Source: Priapulus caudatus (Eukaryota; Priapulida; Priapulimorpha; Priapulimorphida; Priapulidae). From it: 22,982 nt of DNA. The translations under genes were made by a program, and so were the position numbers. Below the pieces are notes generated by a model that saw only the letters and a program-made list of their open reading frames with translations, did no database searches and had not been told where the DNA came from. The DNA lies in NCBI RefSeq assembly GCF_000485595.1, contig NW_014578385.1:1-22982 (forward strand), written 5' to 3'. Of the stretch, positions 1 through 9,528 are shown in pieces; within the stretch, counting starts at the first letter, position 1, and every line of letters starts with the position of its first letter.

Positions 1-1646
1 TCTTAATTTTCGTACTCTCCGATCAGAAGGGGGTCATGGCCTCCATTGTGCCCCCCCCTTAGCTACGCCTATTCCTCATTCAAGCACTGACGAATATTGG
101 AAGTAGTTTGATTTGTGTTGTTAGCAGTACCATGCAATGTTGGTTTATCCGTCATAGAACTGTTCAAGTTCCTCCTACTAAAAGTTAAAAGTTAATTCCT
201 TTTTTGAAAAAGTCGAGGGCAATATTGAAATGAAATCGAAATAAAGATCTACCGAAAAACAGGTAGATGATTGTTGGAACTGCACCTGAAATAAACGATG
301 CATTTATTTAAATTACCAAAAGATTTACGATCGTTTAGAATACACATTAATGAGCGTTAAAGATCAATTTAACCATTTTGTTCGTTATTAAAAATGTATT
401 TTTGCTTTCCTTCTGAATGAAAAGTCTAAAAACCATATGAAATTTGATTTCAAATAAAAACAAAGGTAGCTGCCAAAATAGCCGCTCTATTTAAAATAAA
501 AAAGGAAATTTACCATGAAAAGAATTGTTTTTGCCTCCCCTGATAGAGAACAGTTACTTAAAATAGTGTTTGAAATCGGATTTGAGAGAATGAAAAACCG
601 ACGGTTTCTGGCCAAAATGGCCGTCTATAAGTTCGAATATATCAAGTTATTCACAAGCATTTCCATTTCTTTTCTCGGTCAATAAGATTCAGAACATAAA
701 ATTCAATCAAAGCCACGCAACACAGCAAATCTGAGCAAAGAAAGAATTATCTCCTTTCTTTTAGTCATGTTTTGTCTGCTGCAGAAAATCTCAAAATCCA
801 AAGTCAGTCTTCTCGTCGATTTTGCACAGAACATTTTGAGGATTTCGTTGACATAATGTCTTCACTAACTCCTGTTCAACGAAACAAAGGAGAATGAGAG
901 CAGAGAATCGTGGCTGGTCATTGTAGACGAGTTTAGACTTGACAATGCTCATTTAGAGAATGTTCGTTCAGCAGATGCAGAAGTAACCAGGAATGTGGCC
1001 AGTCCTGTGAAGACGCGTGAGAGGCAAGGAAAAAAAAATTTTTGTTTTGTTTTGCCAAGTCACCAGGGGGCCTACGCCAGTGGTTGCTACGTTCTTTTTA
1101 CGTTACGTTATATGTATTACGTAATCGCTAATGTTAGTAATCATTCTAGTGGAGGTGTCGTGAAGCGTATAGGGGTTGCCTAAAAGCAGACATATGACAT
1201 GTCGAATCCCCAATAGGCGCGAGATATTCGTTTTCTCAATTAATATCGACATTGTAATTTCGACTTTCTACCGCTAGCAGCCGGCAAATTTTAGATGGTA
1301 CTCGCGTCCCACTTCGATTACTCGATGGGAAAAGATGGGACCGGGTACCAGTCTACCGGAAATTGGTCAATTACCAGCATGCGCGCCACGTAGTGGAAGA
1401 ATCCAGAACTACGAGTAGAAATGGCAATGCGTCCTCTTTCCTCAACGTAAGTTTTTATGCTGTCAGCTGTATTCTAACTCTTATAATTAGACAATTTATA
1501 GTTTTAATGAAATAGCTGTTACATTTATGACGCGTTTAAGTGCTAAACTTTGTATATAAAAATGAAGTATATAGGCCTAGGCTATGTAGTTGTAGTTGGA
1601 GTACTAGTAGACGTACGTAGTCAGTAGTATAAATACGAAATCTATT
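1..1646. other. AT-rich intergenic stretch, no gene recognised
   Basis: No reading frame here resembles a known protein. The only coding-like signal is a short ATG frame at 1422-1447 followed by a consensus donor (GTAAGT at 1448). That could be a first exon, but nothing downstream confirms it. A C-run followed by TTAGCTACGCC near 52-69 resembles end sequences seen in dispersed repeats of many animals. That is weak and unassigned. Confidence 0.5.
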
Positions 1647-1935
1647 GGCAGTGGCTACGGGTACGAGCCGTATCTTAATGTCTGCGAGCTACGGGTACGG
1701 GAGTCCATTCGTTTTCATACTTAACGAGACAAAGATGGCGGCGTCGCGCCAGATTCTCGAAATAACGCCTTGGGAAATAAATTCACGTTGGAGAGTTTAG
1801 ATGAGCTAGAACCCTAACCCTAACCCTAACCATAACCCTAAACCTAACCTAACCCTAATCCTAACCCTAACCCTAACCGCTAACGCCAAAAAGGGGCTTC
1901 AACGACCGACGGCTACCGTACCCGTAGCCACTGCG
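1647..1935. mobile_element. 289-bp hAT-like MITE containing telomeric repeats
   Basis: The ends are 19-bp terminal inverted repeats, GGCAGTGGCTACGGGTACG at 1647-1665 and its near-complement at 1917-1935 (18 of 19 positions pair). An 8-bp direct duplication, AATCTATT, flanks the element at 1639-1646 and 1936-1943. Eight-bp duplications are typical of hAT (and P) elements, and a start reading CAGTGGC fits hAT. No transposase frame is present, so it is non-autonomous. The interior carries about 11 telomere-type CCCTAA units at 1810-1879. A sequence resembling the empty site, AAATACGAAATCTATTTACTACC, occurs at 4485-4507 and again near 4695-4716, which supports the insertion boundaries independently. 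Confidence 0.72.
1810..1879. repeat. Interstitial telomeric repeat (CCCTAA)n
   Basis: About 11 units of CCCTAA occur with a few one-base variants (CCATAA, ACCTAA, TCCTAA, one CCTAA). The array lies inside the MITE at 1647-1935, not at a sequence end, so it is interstitial. It suggests that the host's telomere repeat is TTAGGG. Confidence 0.85.
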
Positions 1936-1946
1936 AATCTATTTAC

Positions 1947-1976
1947 TACCACTACCAGTACCAGTACCAGTACCAC
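1947..1976. repeat. Short AGTACC tandem repeat
   Basis: A run of ACTACC/AGTACC hexamers directly abuts the right target duplication of the hAT-like MITE. It is absent from the related empty-site sequence near 4500, so it was probably gained after or with the insertion. Confidence 0.6.
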
Positions 1977-2002
1977 GCATTGGCATTGCACCAAATTCTT
2001 AA

Positions 2003-4303
2003 GGGAGAGTTTACTCTAGGTTCTAGGGTATTTTTCAGCTATTTAGGTTATATTACGCTATATAAAAGTTTCATGTTCAATGCACCATTACAGGGTGAAA
2101 AACTGATAATTGAGGCAACTGGTCCAGCAGGACCAGTGCTCCTGAGAAGCGCACTGGTCCTGGTCAGTAAGGCACTGGTCCAGGATTTCTGTCAGAGCAA
2201 AGTGAATGACTCGGATGTGGGGACGTTTTTATAGAGGGGATGGTGCAATTTGGTGATGTGCATTCTAAGGTATTCTTAAACATTATATTTTTTACACGTT
2301 TCGTAGCAACTGATGCGTAGTAAATGAACAAGTCCGCAAGTCGATTTCAAAGATCAGCGGTTTTCTGAAGACCTGGCCATTATCCTATTATCATCAAAAT
2401 TATCATATTTTATTAGCGCGATCGCTGATTCAGTGATTGGTCGGGGATGCCCAGTATTATCGATTTAGCAGAAGTTTAACAGCATGACCTAGAAAATCGA
2501 ACACAACAAACATGGAGAGTTTGTGTACTTCGCATGGCTTTAGGCTTCGGAATTTGACTATTTTGAAGTATATATTGATTAAATTTACCATTATTGTCAT
2601 TAGAATAATGTAGAAGGTTAGTAGAAAATAACAAATAATAGTTTGGTAAATTTTTAATTTCTTGTGGCGGCAGCCTAAAAATTACTTTTTTACGAAGCTC
2701 TTTTTTGATTTGTATGAAAAAAAGAGCTCGTAATATTTTTTACGGGAGCCTATTTTAGGCTTGGCCAGCGCTACTTTTTCATAGCATGATTGTTGTTAAA
2801 ATTTTCATAATTTTGATGCACTGACTCTAAATATATTCATCAGCATTCAGCACTCAGCACCAGTATTACCCAACGAGGCTGTGTGATTAACGTCAATATA
2901 CTAACCTAGCAATACCGTTTCTTGAGCTACACCAGTATGAGACTATCAGTGTTAAGAAATCGTCAACAGATTACATTCGATCACTTTTTTTTATCTCATT
3001 TCACTCGACTAAGAAACCAATCACATTCTTATTCTATTTCATTCACACAGACAGATATGCACTACAGCAGTACACATAGTCAGGTAACATGACAAAGACA
3101 GGAAATCAAGAATTATAATCATGGTAATGATGGTATGGTTATTTTCAAGTTTCTTTTTTTTACTTCATTTCCTTCATCTTTCACTTTCTTTTTAACAATC
3201 GATTGAGCAAGTTCAGAACTTCAGAGCGTGTTTTTAGTTACTTTGAGTATGTTAAAAAAAACTTGTACTGGAATCTCTAGGAATGCCGGGAGCTTCTGGG
3301 CAAGGTTTTACTTTCGTTTTCTCCTCCCCATTCCACGGTACCCCCATGCACAGATCAATGCTGCCGCAGCATGCCGCAAAGTTACAGTGCCTAGACTCTA
3401 GAATACTACTTCTAGAATATTGCTTCTAGATATCTAACTGAATAAAAATAGTCCACTTTCTAGCGTTAAGGAAAGGACGAATTCAGTTAACAGCTTGATT
3501 ACGTGCGTGTCAGGTGTCACTGGCGTGCCCCTCACTCCCATGATAACCCTGCGATATAAAAACTTATTGTTAATGTGGTCATGAAAGCTCTGGGCTGCCG
3601 GCGATGTAGCAATCCATTTCTTAGACTGTCGCGAGTTTGTGTACGGTGTGCGAATCATGCGTTGATGCGTTGAGTGTGCGGCGATTATCTAGTCGCCCCG
3701 GCGGACCAGCTGACACGAGCAAGCAGTCGCCGCGTCAATTTTCTAATCGCCACTGGCGACTGGCGGGCCGCTAGTTTCTCACGCTGCCATTAGAAATATT
3801 TAAAAAAAATGTTTTAAAACAACGACTACAGTTCATTACAAACGACGGTGGCGCACTCAATGCGTACGATCTGATACGAGTTGCGCAAAACCACTTTCCA
3901 GCCAAGGGCTACAGACGTACTGAGGGTGTTTCATATTTATTCATTTAAAAGCAAAAGGATTGAATATCTTATAAACGACATATAGTTCTTATAATATGGT
4001 TAAATTTGCCCTTAAAATGAATATCGTTCGGTTAAATACCATTTAGGTATAAATATAATTGCACTTTTGTGATTAGCCTTCGCCGTCTGTAACGTGCAAA
4101 ATAAATTGTCAAATACGCAACTTTTTCGGGGTGGCAGCACGGTCGCGGGTGTCATGGCGCCGTTCAATTTCGTAGCGTTGATGTGTAATTAATTATAACA
4201 ATTAAATTAGGTATGCTGGTAACAAATACATGTGGGTATAGATGATTTGTTATACAGTAAGTACCAATGTATGGCAGTAAAATCCTAGAGGCTACTGTCC
4301 CTT
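2003..4303. other. AT-rich intergenic stretch with small palindromes, no gene
   Basis: No protein-coding region is recognised on either strand. GGACCAGTGC-type motifs at 2121-2185 occur in both orientations and can form a hairpin. An imperfect long inverted repeat lies at about 2673-2763 (outer arms GCCTAAAA and TTTTAGGC, inner arms around poly-T and poly-A). Clusters of TCTAGA occur at 3400-3430. A GTCGCC/GGCGAC-rich patch lies at 3690-3775. A minus-strand frame at 3434-3658 encodes nothing I recognise. Confidence 0.45.
2673..2763. repeat. Imperfect 90-bp inverted repeat (hairpin)
   Basis: Outer arms GCCTAAAA (2673) and TTTTAGGC (ending about 2763) are complementary. So are inner arms ACGAAGCTCTTTTTT and AAAAAAAGAGCTCGT, which pair with one bulge around a short loop. 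It could be a folded-back MITE remnant. No target duplication was identified. Confidence 0.5.
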
Positions 4304-4743
4304 TAATGTTTCTATACTCTCTCTTGGTGACAACTCCTGCCGCTACGCGGTTACGCGGTGCACTACTTTATGCAGCAGCGCGCATTGATACAGCTAGTTG
4401 CTAAGGGATGTGACGTGCGCCGCTCTTTTTCGCCATTGTGGCTCACAGGCACTTGAAGCGTTTCAATAAAATATAATGCCAACTAAATACGAAATCTATT
4501 TACTACCAAATTCTTAATGTTTCTATACTCTCTCTTGGTGACAACTCCTGCCGCTACGCGGTTACGCGGTGCACTACTTTATGCAGCAGCGCATTGATAC
4601 CAGCTAGTTGCTAAGGGATGTGACGTGCGCGCTCTTTTTCGCCATTGTGGCTCACAGGCACTTGAAGCGTTTCAATAAAATATAATGCTAACTAAATACG
4701 AAATCTATTTACTACCAAATTCTTAATGTTTCTATACTCTCTT
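4304..4743. repeat. 210-bp tandem duplication with partial third copy
   Basis: Copy one (4304-4514) and copy two (4515-4723) are nearly identical over their whole length, differing by a few one- or two-base changes (for example CAGCGCGCATTG versus CAGCGCATTG). A third, truncated copy of about 20 bases follows from 4724. Each unit ends with TTTCAATAAAATATAATGC, an AATAAA-like sequence, then the 32-bp block related to the hAT empty site. No open frame runs through the unit. It may be a young segmental tandem duplication or an expanding satellite monomer. Confidence 0.85.
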
Positions 4744-4758
4744 TTACCTATTATTGCC

Positions 4759-4922
4759 GACAGTTTCCTGTAAATTCCGTCCAAATCCTACGTCCAACCA
4801 TACGCTGCCGGCGCCATTGCTTTCGCGGCGCGACTGTTGCACGCTTACACTAATATATATAGTGTACTACTATATATAATATATATGGATATGGATTTGG
4901 ACGGAATTTACAGGAAACTGTC
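4759..4922. repeat. Perfect 30-bp inverted repeat with 104-bp spacer
   Basis: The left arm at 4759-4788 (starts GACAGTTTCCTGTAAATTCC) is perfectly complementary to the right arm at 4893-4922. Pairing stops sharply at both sides. The spacer is partly (TA)-rich. Perfect pairing over 30 bases points to a recent event or to selection. There is no transposase frame and no convincing target duplication. Confidence 0.85.
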
Positions 4923-5838
4923 TGAGGAAATCGTGAAAAGGACTCAGGATGACAAATTTGGGGGGGTCAAGGGTCAAAGGTCAAGACGTGTAAACGGAGG
5001 GGGAATATTTCCCCCTTAACTTAAGGCATAGGAGGAAATACGGAATTGCGGCACAAATCATAACGGCTCGACCTATGCTCTTAATATTTGGTGTACAGTG
5101 TGATGGGCAGGAAACCCATCACCAGTGCGAAATTGGAGGTCACAGGTCAAAGGGCAGTGGGGGAAAGGTCAGATATCAGACATTTTCTGAGGACATGGCC
5201 TAATGGACAGAGTGGGAAACTTTTTTGTTTCAGCGCTGACCTACCATTTTTATCACTATTGAAAGGACCATGAAATGTGCTTTCCACTGACGTGCGAAGA
5301 GTAAGTGTCTGATAACCTTTTGACCCTCAAGAAGAGGGTTAAACATGGATTCCTGAACTACCTCAATGATGTCACAGTGTTCTCATATTCATGGCACATC
5401 CATAATCTAGAAAGCAGGAGTTTCAGGCACGCGATTTGTATCAACCAATGGGATTTGGGAGGTATGCAGAATGCAGAAGGTTGCTGAAATGATGTGTACG
5501 CAACTGCGTATCTGCATATCTGCACCTAACAAAGGTGTCACTATGCACGACTTAAATGTTACGTTTATAACCGTTGCAACAGACCTCAGATGAGCCCAGA
5601 CGCTTTGCGGCTCTTGTTTACTCTCTATTGCCTATTATTACTGATGATTTCCTGTAAATGCCATTCAAATGCTCCTCTGCAACACAAGTACACCGCACGC
5701 ATGCCGCTGCGCACAATCAACAAAAATATAGAGCAGGGACCAAAAAATTCGCTTGACGCTTGCTTTATTTTGAAAATGCACATTGCCATTTTCTCATTGA
5801 ATTAGTACGACTACTAAGGCGGCGAGTGGTTGACCCGC
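4923..5838. other. Intergenic or 5' flank of POLG2
   Basis: No coding region is recognised. Purine-rich AGGTCA-type repeats (GGTCAAGGGTCAAAGGTCA at about 4966-4983, and more near 5139-5170) give degenerate short repeats. A diverged copy of the 4733-4788 block lies at about 5618-5672. The last bases before 5839 may be a non-coding first exon of POLG2, because CCGC is followed by a consensus donor GTAAGT at 5839. Confidence 0.45.
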
Positions 5839-5886
5839 GTAAGTATGATTCTATTGTTGGTAATATGATTTGATTTTGTTATCCAG
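5839..5886 (+). other. Predicted 48-bp intron in POLG2 5' UTR
   Basis: It begins with GTAAGT at 5839 and ends TTATCCAG at 5886, with a T-rich stretch in between. In frame with the POLG2 ATG at 5900 there is a TAA at 5888-5890, so any exon spliced at 5887 cannot add amino acids. The splice, if real, is in the untranslated leader. The intron is very short, and transcript evidence would be needed to accept it. Confidence 0.4.
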
Positions 5887-5899
5887 GTAATTGGATCTC

Positions 5900-6054
5900 A
5901 TGGCAGAAGTGAATAAAAATTTGATGCAAGGTCTGATAAAGCTCTGTCACCGCCTTGGCTTCTTCTATCCAGTGGAAAGCAACGGCAAATTTTCATCATG
6001 TTACAGATACGGACCATTTGGGGCAGAATTTCGAAGAAACATACTGCACGAATG
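5900..6054 (+). CDS. POLG2 coding exon 1
   Basis: The ATG at 5900 is taken as the start because an in-frame TAA lies at 5888-5890 and no acceptor falls between them. The exon gives 51 codons plus two bases. It starts MAEVNKNLMQGL and ends RRNILHEW, the N-terminal GPLG/ELRKN-type block of POLG2. The donor is AATG|GTAGGT. The first ten residues contain an acid and do not look like a classic targeting leader, although LIKLCHRLGFF could form part of a weak amphipathic helix. Confidence 0.82.
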
Positions 6055-9000
6055 GTAGGTATTTGTTTGTAATGATTGATTGATATTATTCTTGTAAGTA
6101 TATGATTTGTTTTAGTGGGTTGATGCTTTTTTATGAGACCCCATATCTAGTGTTGGATGTTTAGCAAGTAATAACGTTCTAACTCTAAGTTGTTTTATCA
6201 CCAAATAAAAACCTATGCAGACACCTCCCTACCTAAGGCAGACACCTCCCTACTTGAGACTGAACTCTTGGCATTCAAGGACATTTTCATGAGAGAGGCA
6301 GAAGGGAGGAGTATCATCATTTTAAAACTGGGGTAGCTTCAAAGACAATATTGGGACTGCGATTGACAGACACGTACCAAAAAAAATCATAAAGGCAAGC
6401 AACAACATTCCATACATCACCAGAAAAATTAAGAGCATGATGGGAAAAAAGGAAATGGAGATGGAGCAAAGCAAAGAAAACTAAGTCAGACACTGATAGT
6501 GATAAGGAACTCTATGAAGAGACTCAACGAGAAATCAAGGATGAACTACGATCAGAATATAATAAATACCTAGAGAGACAGACCTACATCTCTTCTCTGG
6601 GGAAAGTGCAGAGACGAGCAGCACGCTTCGTAACGGGAAATTACCAGCTAACTGAGAGTGTCACACAAATGATCGCAGACCTACAATGGCCCTCCTAAGA
6701 AGAGCGCAGGTTCGTTAACCGGCAGGCCCTATTCTGGAAAATAATTAACGGACAGGCAACAGTCGACATTCCATCCTTCCTCACTAAAAGCACCAGCATA
6801 TGCCACAGCACACACCGGCTCACATACAACAACATCAGAACCCGGACAGATGGGTACAGGTACAGCTTCTTTCCTAGAACCATCAGAAGCTGGAACTTGC
6901 TACCGGAGCAGCACACAGCATTTCACCGGGCTTCTGGCAAAACATTGAGTCAGGCAGTATCGTTGTCAAGCCACCCCGAGGAAGCGAAACACATCTTCGG
7001 CTGGGCAACTACAACAGCTCTCAACAGCCCATTGCCGTATGCTAGTTGCACTCAGAAATGAGTGCCTGGCCCAGAGAAGCCTCGATCTCTGGAACACATT
7101 ACTGTCTACATGTAAAATTGTTCGATTCTAATCTTTCACATGCACCTGGAGCTGTGCACTCCCTGGACGTTATTCCTCACGGACTGTACAGTATAAAAGT
7201 AGAAGTAGAAGTCTGATGTTAAATTTTGTATGGGGGATAAATTTCCATAACCCGAGTCGTCACCTTACATACAGGTGGACTGCAGTGTCATTGGGCAAAA
7301 CAGACATATATGCAGTGGAGGACCTCTATTTGGAAGAGCCAGTGGAGCAGGATGGAAGTCGGTGCCACGTGACAAGTGACTTTCACACCGATCGTTCATC
7401 CCGCAAGTATAACTTTTTCCTAATGTTTGTTTTATTGCTTGCCAATGCTTGGTGTTAATACTATTTTTAGCTCACCTTGACATCGTTAAGCTGAGCTATA
7501 GAGCTCCGAAGTGATGACGTCACGGTGGCATGACAACGAACCCACTGGTTCTAACAATCATATGCTCTGGTAACATTAACTTGCGTGAAAATGGTGTCGT
7601 GTTTTGTACCCGATTGTAACCATCATTCTGAAGTCATTATTGCAGTTTTTATAGATTCCAAAGGATGGAAGTGAAAAGCAACAAGAAAACGAAAAAAAAT
7701 AAAAATAAAAAAAATGAAATTAATTAATTAAATATTGTAAGATCGACTTGCTACCGATGCTTTACCGCTGTCTGCAGCGCACACACTCGTGTTTTACGTA
7801 CGCACACATTTTTACGCAGTTAATGTATGGAGCCAGTGGTTGTTTAGAACCAGTGGGTTCGTTGTCATGCTACCACAGTGACGTCACACTTCGGTACTCT
7901 ATTGCCATGGTCGTCGTCCGTCGTGCGTCCGTTCGTCCGTCCGTCAACATTTAGCTACGGTCAACGATAACTCAGAAACGTTTGACCCACATGTTTGAAA
8001 TCGGGTATAGTTGTTACTGCTATGCTCCCATATTGAACGTCCTATTGTAATGAAGCGAAGTCATTACGATATTTACATTACGATTACAATGCCGCAGGAC
8101 AGTCACGGGTCTTGGCCACGTCTACTTCAAGGCTAGATTACGCAGATAAGCAAACCCTTTCTAACTATGGCACCGTGTCGCCAAGCTGGAGTCGTAAAGA
8201 ACAGATTAACGATGATCATTAGTCCAAGCGAGGGACGTAGAACTGCATAGAACAAAGAGCCCCTCTTGTTGAGAAATGGCGACAGTGGTCAAGATGACCA
8301 CTGGTCTAGACATCATTAACCTACACTAAAAATCCGTGGCACTACTAAAGTCACGTGACAAATCCAGACTCGCATAAATATAGCCACTTTTGAACAGAAA
8401 GTAAGAACCACCCAGTCAATCTGTGAGTATGTTATTGTTAGTGTCAAGCGCTTGGTCAGCGCATGACAGTTTTTGTATGTATATATATGTTTCATAGTTT
8501 AGGTCTTACCATATTCGTGTTACAGTATGCATCTTAAAACATGTCTCAAAATCCTTTTAAGACTGGTACTTGTATGTGCGTGTGTAAACTCTCTTTAGGA
8601 TCTTGCATTCCATATGTAACTAATAACTTGTCTCTGTAATTTTTTGTGTAACAATTAAATAGACATTTGTTTGTACGCTATACCTCGCAGCCCTCGACAC
8701 TAACGGTTGTCCGATTGCCCGGGCAAATGAAAGTCTATGTCGACAAGTTATTCTCTTGCCTAGTTGCTCGATCGACAACTGAAAAGTTCTAGTTGTTTAA
8801 TATTCTTAACATCCTCTGAGCCAGGGCGCTATCGCACCACATTCTCACTTCAAACGTTTTCAAAGGTCCCTGAAAAAAGCAGCCCGAGACACCCACTGTT
8901 ACCATTACAGATTTATTCAGAGCGGCAGCGCGTACCTCCCTGGCTGGGGCGGCATTGATTTATGTACTGCGGTGGGGGTACGATTGTTTATAAGTCGGTT

Positions 9001-9488
9001 GGGGCATATTCATTACTGAATATGTAGGGGGTGGGCATCGCTGGATGAGAGGATGACAGCAAAACTCTTTCCTGTGATTGAGGAAAAAGCTGCCAATCGG
9101 TAATGACAACACAATTGGCGTGCCAGCATGCAAACATAAACGTGTTGAATTTCATTACAATTTTAGCATGTACTGTATTTACTCGTGTAAAGTATAATTC
9201 ATGTAATATATTAAGTCTCACCCATATTTTGCATTGAAAAATTGGTACAAACATTGGTACATTAACAAGATTTCTTAGCCTCGTCTATAAGTCACACCCC
9301 CTGATTTTTTTTAATGAAGTTGTGTACAAAAAGCGGCGCGTTTATACACAAGTAAATACGGTATATATATACTGTAACTGTGTAATACACACGCACGCAC
9401 GCATGCAAACGCGTGTGCACATGCCTAGGTATGTGCGAGCCTATATGCACGCAGGGAATACTGGCAAAAATGTCAGGAGTGTATAATA

Positions 9489-9528
<40 letters not shown>

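Noticed and set aside
1422-1447. Possible targeting-leader exon (MAMRPLSS) for POLG2, with donor GTAAGT
   Set aside because: Joining it to the acceptor at 5887 gives an immediate in-frame stop, and it lies 4.5 kb upstream without other support.
1810-1879. True chromosome end
   Set aside because: The telomeric units are few and imperfect, and are enclosed by MITE ends with non-telomeric sequence on both sides.
3434-3658. Minus-strand frame of 74 codons
   Set aside because: The composition is protein-like, but no family is recognised and there are no splice or neighbour signals. Left as chance.
8764-8958. Plus-strand frame of 64 codons in POLG2 intron 2
   Set aside because: It does not resemble the missing POLG2 segment or any transposase I recognise, and lies within an inverted-repeat element.
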